NCBI GenBank assembly: GCA_020403245.1
Contig: JADBYA010000002.1
Span: 124,001-188,000 of the forward strand
Source: Flavobacterium sp.
Lineage (GTDB): Bacteria; Bacteroidota; Bacteroidia; Flavobacteriales; Flavobacteriaceae
Direction: 5' to 3'
DNA: 64,000 nt
The position numbers were made by a program, and so were the translations under genes. Below, one piece after another: positions 34,526 through 43,572 of the stretch (positions within the stretch are counted from its first letter, which is position 1; each line of letters begins with the position of its first letter). The notes beneath the pieces were generated by a model. That model was not told where the DNA came from, made no database searches, and worked only from the letters and a program-made list of their open reading frames with translations.

Positions 34526-36093
34526 TATTTATTTTTTTCATTTTTTGATACTTCTTCCGCCAGTTTTAATGCATTGTAAGCATTTACTATTTTTCCTGAA
34601 ACAGAGGCCTCAGCAAAATTTCTTTTTTCGCCATTTTCGCCAACATTTACCACCATATCAATAGGAGTTCCAGATTGCATTATAATTTCTTTCACTTGGT
34701 GGGCTTTTAAATTTGGATAATAAGAACGAATTAATGCAGCTACACCAGCAACATTTGGCGATGCCATTGAAGTTCCTTCAAGATATTTGAATTTATTATT
34801 AGGAAGTGTTGCATAAATTTTCACGCCAGGAGCAAAGACATCAACATTTTTAGAGCCATAATTAGAAAAACCCGCTATCATTTTTTCACCATATTCATAG
34901 TTAAGAGCTCCAATTTGGATAAAATTTGAAACGAATTCAGTTTTTTTGTCCTTACTATCCGTTGGGAAGTTTTCTTCTACATCTATGTCTTTTCCATCAT
35001 TTCCCGCAGCATGCACAAATAAAACGTCTTTACTTTCAGCATATTTTAGGGCATCCCATACCCATTCAGCATGTGGAGAAAAATCTTTTCCAAAACTACC
35101 ATTGATTACTTTTGCACCATTATTAACTGCATAGCGAATCGCCAAAGCGATATCTTTGTCATATTCATCCCCATTTGGCACAGCTCGCAATACCATTATC
35201 TGAACATTGTTTGAAACCCCATCACCGCCAATGTTATTATTTCGTGTTTGGGCAATTATACCAGCTACATGTGTTCCGTGTTCTGTGTTTTCTTTATTTG
35301 GCCCAAACACTTTGTTATTTCCGTATTTTTTATCGTCAAAATTATCAGGATTATCGCCTACTATTTTTCGTCCGTCAAATGTTGTGTTGAGGTTATAATT
35401 AAGTTTATCATACACTTGATTTTTTGTTGAAATTAATTCTTCTCTAAATTTTTCTCCTGCTTGCAAAGCAAAAGCAAGCATCACAGTTTTACTCTGGTAA
35501 AGTGAATATTTAATTGACGCTACGTCTTTTAATTCGTTAAGAGTATAATCCTCTTTTTTTAAATATTCACGTATGGTTTTATCGGCTTCGTATAAATAAT
35601 CTATAGACTCTTTATAGCTCATCATTTTATTGTATTCTTTCTCATGATCAGCTAATGCTTTTTTATACACTTCAGAACCATCATCGCCTTTTTTCAGAAT
35701 TCTAGTCATTTCTAGTGTTTCGTTGTATGAATCGCCTAGAAAATTCCAACCATGAATATCGTCAACATAACCGTTTTTATCATCATCTTTTTTGTTGTTT
35801 GGAATTTCTTTTGGATTTGTCCAAATAGCTTCTTTTAAATCAGGATGATCTATGTCAATTCCCGAGTCTACTACGGCAATAATGATTTTAGTTCCTTTTT
35901 TATTTTTCAAAAGCTCATTGTAAGCTTTGTCAACGCTCATTCCGGGGATAGTATCTTTTTCTAAATCAAGATGACTCCAGCGTTTTAATTCTTGTTCCGT
36001 AAGGGGTGTTTTTTTAGTAAATTGTGATAGTTTTTCTTGTGCACTAGTCAAAAAAGGCAAGAGTAAAAGCAAAAAACTCAATAATTTTTTCAT
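34525..36093 (-). CDS. Secreted S8 family serine peptidase (subtilase)
   Basis: 522 residues with a signal peptide (LLSFLLLLLPFLTSAQ). Catalytic triad motifs are all present: Asp in IIAVVDSGIDIDHPDL near residue 78, His in EHGTHVAGI near 275 and Ser in GTSMASPNVAG near 450. The spacing between Asp and His is long (about 195 residues) because of a charged helical insertion, a variant I recall from Bacteroidota. No type IX secretion C-terminal domain is visible; it ends in a Lys/Glu helix. First gene of a co-directional set down to the OmpA-like gene. Confidence 0.92.
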   Translation of the reverse strand: MKKLLSFLLLLLPFLTSAQEKLSQFTKKTPLTEQELKRWSHLDLEKDTIPGMSVDKAYNELLKNKKGTKIIIAVVDSGIDIDHPDLKEAIWTNPKEIPNNKKDDDKNGYVDDIHGWNFLGDSYNETLEMTRILKKGDDGSEVYKKALADHEKEYNKMMSYKESIDYLYEADKTIREYLKKEDYTLNELKDVASIKYSLYQSKTVMLAFALQAGEKFREELISTKNQVYDKLNYNLNTTFDGRKIVGDNPDNFDDKKYGNNKVFGPNKENTEHGTHVAGIIAQTRNNNIGGDGVSNNVQIMVLRAVPNGDEYDKDIALAIRYAVNNGAKVINGSFGKDFSPHAEWVWDALKYAESKDVLFVHAAGNDGKDIDVEENFPTDSKDKKTEFVSNFIQIGALNYEYGEKMIAGFSNYGSKNVDVFAPGVKIYATLPNNKFKYLEGTSMASPNVAGVAALIRSYYPNLKAHQVKEIIMQSGTPIDMVVNVGENGEKRNFAEASVSGKIVNAYNALKLAEEVSKNEKNK

Positions 36094-36155
36094 AACAAAT
36101 TCTATTTAAGCAAGTAAAAGTAAATTCTTTTGCAAAATTTCAAAAACGATTAACA

Positions 36156-37013
36156 TTACATTAATATATCATTGGTTTTGAAAACTTCTTTCAATCTAAT
36201 TCCCCTTTCTGTATTTTCAATAGTGATAATTTGGTTATGAGCGTCATGTTCTAACCACAAATAATAATTATTTTCGACTGCTGCATCAAGAAATTTACTT
36301 TTTTCAGGTAAAGTTAAAAGCGGTCGCGTGTCATAACCCATTACATAAGGCAATGGCAAATGACCTGCAGTTGGCAATAAATCAGCACAAAAAACAATGG
36401 TTTTATCTTGGTATACGATATGAGGAATCATCATTTTTTCGGTGTGACCATCAACATAAAAAATATCAAATCCCAAATCACAAATTCCAAAATCAGAATC
36501 TGGTCGTTTAATAAAATCCAATTGCCCACTATCTTGTATTGGTAAAATATTTTCGGAAAGAAATGATGCTTTTTCACGAGGATTTGGTTTGGTTGCCCAT
36601 TCCCAATGATTTTTGTTTGTCCAATAATGGGCGTTTTTAAAAGCAACTTCGTAACCCGTTTTGTCTTTATTCCAATTCACACTACCCCCGCAATGATCAA
36701 AATGCAAATGCGTCAAAAAAACATCCGTCACATCATCCCTATGAAAACCATGCTTGGCCAATGATTTATCCAATGAATGGTTTCCCCAAAGCGAATAATA
36801 GCCAAAAAATTTATCCGATTGTTTATTGCCCATTCCATTATCAATCAAAACCAATCGGTTCCCATCTTCAATTAACATGCATCTTGCAGCAATATCGATA
36901 AGGTTATTTTCGTCTGCCGGATTAGTTTTATTCCAAATGGTTTTGGGCACCACTCCAAACATAGCGCCACCATCGAGTTTAAAATTGCCTGCTTCTATGG
37001 AATAAATTTTCAT
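36156..37013 (-). CDS. MBL-fold metallo-hydrolase
   Basis: 285 residues. The zinc-binding THLHFDHCGG (HxHxDH) lies near residue 110, a further His ligand in VDGHTEKM near 200, and Asp/His in CADLLPTAGHLPL near 225. The architecture matches quorum-quenching-lactonase-like and related hydrolases; the substrate cannot be told from sequence. No signal peptide, so it is cytosolic. It is divergent from the suf locus, with its own likely promoter at 37030-37037. Confidence 0.85.
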   Translation of the reverse strand: MKIYSIEAGNFKLDGGAMFGVVPKTIWNKTNPADENNLIDIAARCMLIEDGNRLVLIDNGMGNKQSDKFFGYYSLWGNHSLDKSLAKHGFHRDDVTDVFLTHLHFDHCGGSVNWNKDKTGYEVAFKNAHYWTNKNHWEWATKPNPREKASFLSENILPIQDSGQLDFIKRPDSDFGICDLGFDIFYVDGHTEKMMIPHIVYQDKTIVFCADLLPTAGHLPLPYVMGYDTRPLLTLPEKSKFLDAAVENNYYLWLEHDAHNQIITIENTERGIRLKEVFKTNDILM

Positions 37014-37029
37014 TTTTCTAATGTTTTTA

Positions 37030-37037
37030 CAAATTTA
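37030..37037 (-). promoter_or_regulatory. Candidate minus-strand promoter element TAAATTTG
   Basis: TAnnTTTG read on the minus strand, 16 bp before the ATG of the MBL-fold gene. Confidence 0.45.
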
Positions 37038-37116
37038 TAGAAATAAAAATCATTTTTCTCTATTCATTAATTGGTTATAAAAATGTTATAGTTGCTTGGA
37101 AAAAGGATATTTGTAG

Positions 37117-37124
37117 TAACTTTG
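37117..37124 (+). promoter_or_regulatory. suf operon promoter element TAACTTTG
   Basis: TAnnTTTG 30 bp before the sufA-type ATG, with TTG at 37092-37094 about 22 bp upstream as a plausible -33 element. Confidence 0.55.
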
Positions 37125-37154
37125 CGCATTATTTAGACAAAATTAAAATAAGCT

Positions 37155-37484
37155 ATGATCAAAGTATCTGATGACGCAAGTAAAAAAATCGTTTCGATGA
37201 TGCAAGAAGACGGTTTTGATTCAACCAAAGATTACGTTCGTGTGGGTGTAAAAAGCGGCGGTTGCTCAGGGTTATCCTACGAACTGAAATTCGATAAAGA
37301 GTTAGGAGAAAACGACAAAGTTTTTGAAGACAATCATGTTAAAATAGCCGTTGAGAAAAAGTCTTTCTTATACTTAGCGGGTACTATATTAGAATTCTCC
37401 GGTGGATTAAACGGAAAAGGATTTGTATTTAATAATCCAAATGCGAGTAGAACGTGTGGGTGTGGGGAATCGTTTTCTTTATAA
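37155..37484 (+). CDS. sufA: A-type iron-sulfur carrier (SufA/IscA/ErpA family)
   Basis: 109 residues with the three conserved Cys of A-type carriers: one in SGGCSGLSY near residue 35 and two in SRTCGCGESF near the C-terminus. It holds and passes Fe-S clusters or iron to target proteins. It is the first gene of the suf locus, so SufA is the likely role, but IscA and ErpA cannot be excluded by sequence alone. The gap to sufB contains a broken four-helix-bundle gene. Confidence 0.9.
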   Translation: MIKVSDDASKKIVSMMQEDGFDSTKDYVRVGVKSGGCSGLSYELKFDKELGENDKVFEDNHVKIAVEKKSFLYLAGTILEFSGGLNGKGFVFNNPNASRTCGCGESFSL

Positions 37485-37527
37485 ATCTAAAAAAGCAAAA
37501 AAATTGAAATAATCTAAAAAAGCAAAA
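37484..37527. repeat. Left arm of inverted repeat around the broken four-helix gene
   Basis: Two direct copies of AATCTAAAAAAGCAAAA (37484-37500 and 37511-37527). The complement TTTTTTAGATT occurs at 37939-37949 after the gene, so the gene is bracketed by inverted words. Confidence 0.65.
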
Positions 37528-37917
37528 ATGGCAAAATACAGTTCGTTTGAGGAAATGGAAGTTTATCAAAAATCATTGCAGTTTGGAGTTAAAGTATACA
37601 AACTAACATTAACGAATGAGAAAATTGCTAAAGATTATGGTTTAAAAGATCAATTGTAAAGAGCGGCATTATCCATTTCGAATAATATTGCCGAAGGTTT
37701 TGAAAGAGAAACCAAAAAAGAATTAATTAGATTTTTATATTTTTCAAAAGGTTCTGCTGGTGAATGTAGGAATATGTTTAATTTTTTACAATTGCTCGAA
37801 TATATTAATGATGAAAATTTCTATAATCATAGAAATGATGTTATAGAAATTTCAAAACAATTAGGAAGTTATATTAAATATTTGAAAAACTCAGAAAAGC
37901 AAAACAAGAAGGCATAA
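37528..37917 (+). pseudogene. Four-helix-bundle protein (23S rRNA IVP family), broken by a stop codon
   Basis: The frame encodes 129 residues from ATG to TAA but has an internal TAA at 37657-37659. Before it the sequence reads KYSSFEEMEVYQKSLQF...LKDQL, after it [26 protein letters not shown], exactly the two halves of a 23S rRNA intervening-sequence protein / four helix bundle (KxxxxxxWxxA...NIAEGxxR). A single base change from a Gln or Lys codon explains the stop. It shares NIAEGFERE and the following Lys-Glu with the intact paralogue at 39443-39835. It lies between sufA and sufB, inside inverted repeats. Confidence 0.85.
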
Positions 37918-37920
37918 ACA

Positions 37921-37953
37921 CTTTCTTTTTTCTTTAGATTTTTTAGATTTTTT
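37921..37953. repeat. Right arm of inverted repeat around the broken four-helix gene
   Basis: CTTTAGATTTTTTAGATTTTTT; its reverse complement matches the AATCTAAAAAA words of the left arm at 37484-37527. Confidence 0.65.
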
Positions 37954-37963
37954 ACATAAAAAT

Positions 37964-39412
37964 ATGAGTAAGTATACAGAGGAAGATTTAAAAATAGAAT
38001 TAGAAAATAAAGAATACGAATATGGATTCTATACCGAATTGGACTCGGAAACGTTTCCTGTTGGACTAAACGAAGACATTGTTCGTGCTATTTCTAAAAA
38101 GAAAGACGAACCGCAATGGATGACCGATTGGCGTATTGAAGCTTTTCGTTCATGGCAAGAAATGATAGAACCAGAATGGGCTAATGTTCATTATGAGAAA
38201 CCAGATTTTCAAGCCATTTCGTATTATTCTGCACCGAAAAAAGCAGACCCAAACAAAACACTTGATGATGTTGATCCAGAATTGTTGGCCATGTATAAAA
38301 AACTCGGAATTTCTGTTGATGAACAAAAAATGATGAACAATGTCGCTATGGATATTGTGGTCGATTCCGTTTCGGTGGCAACAACTTTCAAAAAAACATT
38401 GGCAGAAAAAGGCATCATTTTCATGAGTATTTCGGAAGCTATTCGCGAATATCCAGAACTAGTTCAGAAATATTTAGGAACTGTTGTGCCACAAAGAGAT
38501 AATTTTTATGCGGCGCTAAATTCTGCTGTTTTCTCCGATGGAAGTTTCTGCTACATTCCTAAAGGTGTTCATTGTCCTATGGAATTATCAACGTATTTCC
38601 GTATTAATCAAGCAGGTACAGGTCAATTTGAAAGAACACTTTTAATTGCTGATGAAGGCAGTTATGTTTCTTATCTCGAAGGTTGTACAGCGCCAAGTCG
38701 TGATGAAAATCAATTGCACGCGGCAGTTGTAGAATTAATTGCTTTAGACAATGCCGAAATAAAATATTCAACCGTTCAAAATTGGTATCCAGGAAATAAA
38801 GAGGGAAAAGGTGGTGTTTATAATTTTGTGACCAAGAGAGGAATTTGCGAGAAAAACGCAAAAATCTCATGGACACAAGTAGAAACAGGTTCGGCAATTA
38901 CATGGAAATATCCATCAGTAGTTTTAAAAGGAGATAATTCAATAGGCGAATTTTATTCGATTGCCGTAACCAATAATTTCCAACAAGCGGATACCGGAAC
39001 TAAAATGGTTCACTTGGGTAAAAACACTAAGTCAACAATTATTTCCAAAGGAATTTCTGCAGGAAAATCACAAAATAGTTACAGAGGTTTGGTTCGAATT
39101 AGTGCCAATGCTGATAATGCTCGTAATTTTTCTCAATGCGATTCGTTGTTGATGGGAAATAATTGTGGCGCGCACACATTTCCTTATATCGAAAGCAAAA
39201 ATTCATCTGCCAAAATAGAACACGAAGCCACGACTTCAAAAATCGGTGAAGACCAAGTTTTCTATTGCAATCAACGAGGAATTCCAACCGAGAAAGCCAT
39301 TGCTTTAATCGTAAATGGTTTTAGTAAAGAAGTGTTGAATAAATTACCAATGGAATTTGCCGTTGAAGCTCAGAAATTATTAGAAATTTCGTTGGAAGGT
39401 TCAGTAGGATAA
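37964..39412 (+). CDS. sufB: Fe-S cluster assembly scaffold SufB
   Basis: 482 residues, standard length. Contains [16 protein letters not shown] and [34 protein letters not shown] and the C-terminal NCGAHTFPY and [18 protein letters not shown] motifs of the SufB beta-helix. It forms the SufBC2D complex in which Fe-S clusters are built using sulfur from SufSE. It follows the broken four-helix gene by 46 bp and precedes an intact one by 30 bp. Confidence 0.96.
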   Translation: MSKYTEEDLKIELENKEYEYGFYTELDSETFPVGLNEDIVRAISKKKDEPQWMTDWRIEAFRSWQEMIEPEWANVHYEKPDFQAISYYSAPKKADPNKTLDDVDPELLAMYKKLGISVDEQKMMNNVAMDIVVDSVSVATTFKKTLAEKGIIFMSISEAIREYPELVQKYLGTVVPQRDNFYAALNSAVFSDGSFCYIPKGVHCPMELSTYFRINQAGTGQFERTLLIADEGSYVSYLEGCTAPSRDENQLHAAVVELIALDNAEIKYSTVQNWYPGNKEGKGGVYNFVTKRGICEKNAKISWTQVETGSAITWKYPSVVLKGDNSIGEFYSIAVTNNFQQADTGTKMVHLGKNTKSTIISKGISAGKSQNSYRGLVRISANADNARNFSQCDSLLMGNNCGAHTFPYIESKNSSAKIEHEATTSKIGEDQVFYCNQRGIPTEKAIALIVNGFSKEVLNKLPMEFAVEAQKLLEISLEGSVG

Positions 39413-39442
39413 TTTGATATTCGAAATTTGACATTTGAAATT
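39411..39442. repeat. Left arm (32 bp) of inverted repeat around intact four-helix gene
   Basis: It overlaps the sufB stop and ends at the ATG of the next gene. Its sequence is the reverse complement of 39891-39922 at 27 of 32 positions; the core word is AATTTGANATT. Confidence 0.8.
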
Positions 39443-39835
39443 ATGGCTACAATTACAAAATTTGAAGATTTGGAGATTTGGCAGCAATCAAGAGTTTATA
39501 CTGATAAAATCTTTAATCTTGCTTCAAATGAGAAATTTATAAATGATTTCAAACTTATCAATCAAATCCACAATTCTTCAGGTTCTGTAATGGATAATAT
39601 TGCAGAAGGTTTTGAAAGAGAGGGAAATAAAGAGTTTGTTCATTTTTTGACTATTTCGAAAGGTTCTTGTATAGAGTCGCGTTCACAATTGTATAGAGCT
39701 TTTGACAGAAAATATATTTCTAAAGTTGAATTAAACGATATTAAAGAAATCAGTATGAATTTAAGTAAGTCAATATCAGGATTTTTGAATTACTTAAAAA
39801 AATCAGAATATAAAGGAAATAAATTTAATAAATAA
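39443..39835 (+). CDS. Four-helix-bundle protein (23S rRNA intervening-sequence protein family)
   Basis: 130 residues from the ATG at 39443; a TTG 15 bp upstream is in frame but lies in the repeat arm. [20 protein letters not shown] opens helix 1 and [24 protein letters not shown] forms the family signature, followed by two more helices. Homologues are encoded inside intervening sequences of 23S rRNA genes and at many unlinked places in Bacteroidota; they form pentamers of four-helix bundles with unknown function. Here it splits sufB from sufC and is enclosed by 32-bp inverted repeats. Confidence 0.88.
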   Translation: MATITKFEDLEIWQQSRVYTDKIFNLASNEKFINDFKLINQIHNSSGSVMDNIAEGFEREGNKEFVHFLTISKGSCIESRSQLYRAFDRKYISKVELNDIKEISMNLSKSISGFLNYLKKSEYKGNKFNK

Positions 39836-39890
39836 AAAGGCGATATTAATATTGAAAATTTAATTAAATAATATTAACAAGAGTGATGAG

Positions 39891-39922
39891 AATCTCAAAT
39901 CTCAAATCTCAAATCTCAAATT
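39891..39922. repeat. Right arm (32 bp) of inverted repeat around intact four-helix gene
   Basis: Four tandem AATCTCA words ending 3 bp before the sufC ATG; pairs with 39411-39442 at 27 of 32 positions. Confidence 0.8.
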
Positions 39923-39925
39923 ATA

Positions 39926-40675
39926 ATGTTAAAAATTAGCAATTTACACGCTTCAGTTGAAGACAAAGAAATATTAAGAGGCATTAATCTTCAAATAAAT
40001 GCCGGAGAAGTTCACGCGATTATGGGACCAAATGGTTCTGGAAAAAGTACACTTTCAGCAGTAATTGCTGGAAATGAAAATTACGAGGTAACCGATGGAA
40101 CAGTTGAATTAAACGGTGAAGATTTAGCAGAGTTGGCTCCAGAGGAAAGAGCACACAAAGGTGTTTTTTTGTCGTTTCAATATCCAGTAGAAATTCCAGG
40201 AGTTTCGGTTACAAATTTTATCAAAACTGCGATTAACGAAAAGCGAAAAGCTCACGGACAAGAAGAAATGCCTGCCAACGAGATGTTGAAGTTAATTCGT
40301 GAGAAATCAGAATTACTAGAAATGGATAGAAAGTTTTTATCACGTTCGTTAAATGAAGGTTTTTCTGGTGGAGAAAAGAAACGTAATGAGATTTTCCAAA
40401 TGGCAATGTTAGAACCAAAATTAGCTATTCTAGATGAAACCGATTCAGGCTTGGATATCGACGCACTTCGCATCGTGGCTAATGGCGTTAATAAACTTAA
40501 GAACGAAAATAATGCGGTGTTAGTCATCACACACTACCAACGTTTATTGGATTATATCGTTCCAGACTTTGTTCACGTTTTAATGGATGGAAAAATTGTA
40601 AAATCAGGCGGAAAAGAACTGGCTTACGAATTGGAAGAAAAAGGATACGATTGGATAAAAAGTGAATTAAATTAA
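39926..40675 (+). CDS. sufC: SufC ATPase of the Fe-S assembly complex
   Basis: 249 residues, ABC-type ATPase. Walker A GPNGSGKSTLS near residue 35, Q-loop FLSFQYPVEIPG, signature LNEGFSGGEKKRNEI near 145, Walker B LAILDETDSGLDID and the H-loop VITHYQRLL. The Gly-Glu-Lys-Lys-Arg form of the signature is specific to SufC. It powers cluster assembly on SufBD in the cytosol. Confidence 0.97.
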   Translation: MLKISNLHASVEDKEILRGINLQINAGEVHAIMGPNGSGKSTLSAVIAGNENYEVTDGTVELNGEDLAELAPEERAHKGVFLSFQYPVEIPGVSVTNFIKTAINEKRKAHGQEEMPANEMLKLIREKSELLEMDRKFLSRSLNEGFSGGEKKRNEIFQMAMLEPKLAILDETDSGLDIDALRIVANGVNKLKNENNAVLVITHYQRLLDYIVPDFVHVLMDGKIVKSGGKELAYELEEKGYDWIKSELN

Positions 40676-40676
40676 A

Positions 40677-40738
40677 AATTTGAAGTTCGAAATTTGATAT
40701 TATTATAACTTCAAATCTCAAATCTTAAATCTCAAATT
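40677..40738. repeat. Gene-less hairpin between sufC and sufD
   Basis: Left arm 40677-40701 and right arm 40714-40738 are complementary at 19 of 25 positions with a 12-base loop. The words (AATTTGA, AATCTCA) are those of the arms around the four-helix gene 0.8 kb upstream, so it looks like the same element without its gene. Confidence 0.75.
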
Positions 40739-40743
40739 ATTGT

Positions 40744-42060
40744 ATGGATTTAAAAGAAAAATTAGTCTCGTCTTTCATGGCATTTGAAGAAAAAGTTGAT
40801 GTTACAGCACAATTGCACGACATCAGGACTTCGGCTATAAAAAACTTTGAAAATAAAGGTTTCCCAACCAAAAAAGAGGAAGCATGGAAATACACTTCGT
40901 TGAACACCATCTTAAAAAATGACTTCACCGTTTTTCCAAAACACGAAAATGCTATTGAATTTGCTGACGTAAAAAAATATTTTTTACACGAAATTGATAC
41001 ACATAAAGTCATTTTTGTAGATGGTAAATTCTCTTCTTTTTTATCTGCAACAACTCATGACGGTTTGGATGTTTGCCTTTTGTCTTCTACGTTAAATAAG
41101 CCAAAATACAAAATGATCATTGATGAGTATTTCAATAAAATTGCCAGCAAAGACGAAACGTTAACTTCTTTAAACACCGCTTTTGCCAATGAAGGGGCCT
41201 ATATCAATATTCCAAAAAGCAAAGTGGTCGAAAAACCAATCGAAATCATTTATTTCTCTACTGGAGTTGAAAGTGCTTTGATGTTACAACCAAGAAACTT
41301 AGTAATTGTTGGCGAAAACGCTCATGTACAAATTATAGAAAGGCATCAAAGTTTGAATGAAAATCCAGTTTTGACTAATTCTGTAACTGAGATTTTTGCA
41401 CAAAAACGAGCTATTGTCGATTACTATAAAATTCAGAATGATTTGCTTTCAGCAAACCTGATTGATAACACCTATATTTCCCAAAAACAAGAAAGTAGAG
41501 TTTCTGTTCACACGTTTTCTTTTGGTGGAAACATTACCAGAAATAACTTGAATTTTTATCATTTTGGCGAAAGAATCGATTCAACTTTAAAAGGAATTAC
41601 GATTATTGGCGACAAGCAACATGTGGATCATTACACATTGGTTAGTCACGCAACTCCAAACTGCGAAAGCCATCAAAACTATAAAACTATTCTTGCCGAC
41701 AGCTCAACAGGCGTTTTCAACGGAAAAATTTACGTAGAAAAAGAAGCTCAAAAAACAGATGCTTTCCAACAAAACAACAATATTTTAATTGGCGATAAAG
41801 CCACAATAAATGCCAAACCACAATTAGAGATTTTTGCCGATGATGTAAAATGTTCACACGGTTGTACGATTGGTCAACTTGACGAAAGCGCTATGTTTTA
41901 TATGCAACAACGTGGCATCCCAAAGAAAGAAGCCAAAGCATTGTTGATGTATGCGTTTTCAAATGAAGTAATCGAAAGCATCAAAATACCAGAGTTAAAA
42001 CAACGAATTACTAAGATTATCGCTCAGAAATTGGGTGTGAATTTAGGATTTGATTTATAA
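40744..42060 (+). CDS. sufD: Fe-S cluster assembly protein SufD
   Basis: 438 residues. The N-terminal helical part (residues 1-100, FPTKKEEAWKYTSL) is the typical SufD start, followed by the beta-helix core and ADDVKCSHGCTIGQLDESAMFYMQQRGIP, with the conserved Cys-Ser-His-Gly motif near the end. It forms the SufBC2D complex. A strong bidirectional terminator follows, so the first suf transcript ends here. Confidence 0.95.
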   Translation: MDLKEKLVSSFMAFEEKVDVTAQLHDIRTSAIKNFENKGFPTKKEEAWKYTSLNTILKNDFTVFPKHENAIEFADVKKYFLHEIDTHKVIFVDGKFSSFLSATTHDGLDVCLLSSTLNKPKYKMIIDEYFNKIASKDETLTSLNTAFANEGAYINIPKSKVVEKPIEIIYFSTGVESALMLQPRNLVIVGENAHVQIIERHQSLNENPVLTNSVTEIFAQKRAIVDYYKIQNDLLSANLIDNTYISQKQESRVSVHTFSFGGNITRNNLNFYHFGERIDSTLKGITIIGDKQHVDHYTLVSHATPNCESHQNYKTILADSSTGVFNGKIYVEKEAQKTDAFQQNNNILIGDKATINAKPQLEIFADDVKCSHGCTIGQLDESAMFYMQQRGIPKKEAKALLMYAFSNEVIESIKIPELKQRITKIIAQKLGVNLGFDL

Positions 42061-42089
42061 AAAAAGGTTGTCGAAAGGCAACCTTTTTT
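42060..42089. terminator. Bidirectional terminator between sufD and the serine hydrolase
   Basis: AAAAAAGGTTG/CAACCTTTTTT, perfect 11-bp stem, 8-base loop, A and T runs on both sides; it overlaps both stop codons. Confidence 0.88.
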
Positions 42090-43449
42090 ACTTCTTCAAA
42101 CTCTTTACCACCTCACTCAAAAACCCATTAAAATCAAATTCCTCACTCAATCCCATTCGCACTATTACCAAATCTTGGCTTGGGAAAATCGCTACCATTT
42201 GTCCTTGATAGCCGCTACAACGGTAAAAATCTCTTGGCACGTCAGGGAAGTCGCCATTGGCATTCAGCCAAAAATGTGCACCGTATTTTCCGTTGGAACC
42301 ATTGGTGGGCGTTGCTACGTATTTTGCCCAACTTTCGTCAAAAATTTGTTCGCCATTCCAATTGCCTTTGTGTAAATACAATAAACCAAATTTTGCCCAA
42401 TCACGTGTTGTTGCCCAGCTATAAGACGAACCCACAAAATTGCCAGTCATATCGGTTTCTACAACCATAGAATTCATGCCAATTTTATCAATCAAAGCCG
42501 AATACCAAAAATCCAAATAGTCTTGGTGCGTTTTGAATTGTTTTCTCAAAATTCCACTCAATAAATTAGTGGTTCCGGAGGAATAATTCCAAGTATTATT
42601 TGGTTTTCCAACTAATGGTTTCTTGATTTGCGATTGGGTCATATCTTCTTCAATGAAAAGCATCTTGGTTACATCCGAAATTTTTCCATAATCTTCTTCC
42701 CATTCCAAACCTGAATTCATTTGAAGTAAATTATTTAAAGTAATGTTTTTGCGTTCATCGTTTTGCCATTCCCCAATTGGCGCCGGTTTCATAATGTCGA
42801 GTTTGCCTTGTTTTTGCAGAATTCCGAAATACGTTGCCGTCAAACTTTTGGTCATCGACCAGCCCAAAATTTTAGAGTTTTTGTTAAATCCATCAGCATA
42901 TTTTTCGGCGATGATTTTGTCTTTATAAATTACGATTATAGAACGGGTGCGTTTAATTTTTTCGCCTTTTTTATCAAAAGCATTTTCAACAGCAGCATTT
43001 AATTTAGCATAATCAATGTTCGCAAACACTGTATCCAAACCATTCGGCAGACTGGCTTTTTGTTCTTTTTCTCCATAAGGAAACGGCAAATCGTTTTTAA
43101 TAAAATTCCTTTTCGGAACTTCATACGGTTTAGAAACATCGAAATCATCATTGATTAACGTTGCTCCTAATCCTTCACGGTAAATGGCTTTTCTTGTTTT
43201 TAACCCATAAACACTGGATGTTACAAATCTTTGCTTGTCCTCTATTTTATTGGTTGCCCAATCGACTTTATCAATATCATTGTCGCCTTGCTGAATGATT
43301 TCCAAACTTCTACCATCAATAAAATGACAAGAAACCACGCTCTTAGCCGAAAAACCGGAAATTAAATCGAGTTGAGGATAAATTACAATCCGTAAATAAA
43401 CCAAAATAAGTACCAAAACGACAATTAGAACTTTGAGGAATTTTTTCAT
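42088..43449 (-). CDS. Beta-lactamase-like serine hydrolase (class C fold)
   Basis: 453 residues with an N-terminal membrane anchor (FLKVLIVVLVLILVYLRIVI). The catalytic SxxK is SMTKS in LGWSMTKSLTATYFG near residue 200, the YxN motif appears as NYSSGTTNLL near 290, and a KTG-like region lies near the end (GYQGQMVAIFP). This family contains esterases, D-aminopeptidases and penicillin-binding proteins; the substrate is unknown. It is transcribed against the suf genes and separates sufABCD from sufSE, an uncommon interruption. Confidence 0.85.
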   Translation of the reverse strand: MKKFLKVLIVVLVLILVYLRIVIYPQLDLISGFSAKSVVSCHFIDGRSLEIIQQGDNDIDKVDWATNKIEDKQRFVTSSVYGLKTRKAIYREGLGATLINDDFDVSKPYEVPKRNFIKNDLPFPYGEKEQKASLPNGLDTVFANIDYAKLNAAVENAFDKKGEKIKRTRSIIVIYKDKIIAEKYADGFNKNSKILGWSMTKSLTATYFGILQKQGKLDIMKPAPIGEWQNDERKNITLNNLLQMNSGLEWEEDYGKISDVTKMLFIEEDMTQSQIKKPLVGKPNNTWNYSSGTTNLLSGILRKQFKTHQDYLDFWYSALIDKIGMNSMVVETDMTGNFVGSSYSWATTRDWAKFGLLYLHKGNWNGEQIFDESWAKYVATPTNGSNGKYGAHFWLNANGDFPDVPRDFYRCSGYQGQMVAIFPSQDLVIVRMGLSEEFDFNGFLSEVVKSLKK

Positions 43450-43538
43450 AAAATAAATGAGTAAAAGTGGTTTAGTAAATTTAAAAAAATAAACGAATTA
43501 TTAACAACTGTTTGGTAAAATAACAGTTTCAATTTTAT

Positions 43539-43546
43539 TACTTTTG
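43539..43546 (+). promoter_or_regulatory. sufS promoter element TACTTTTG
   Basis: TAnnTTTG 26 bp before the sufS ATG, with TTTG at 43511-43514 upstream; the divergent gap to the serine hydrolase is 123 bp. Confidence 0.5.
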
Positions 43547-43572
43547 TATTTAGAATTTTTCTAAATAATAAA

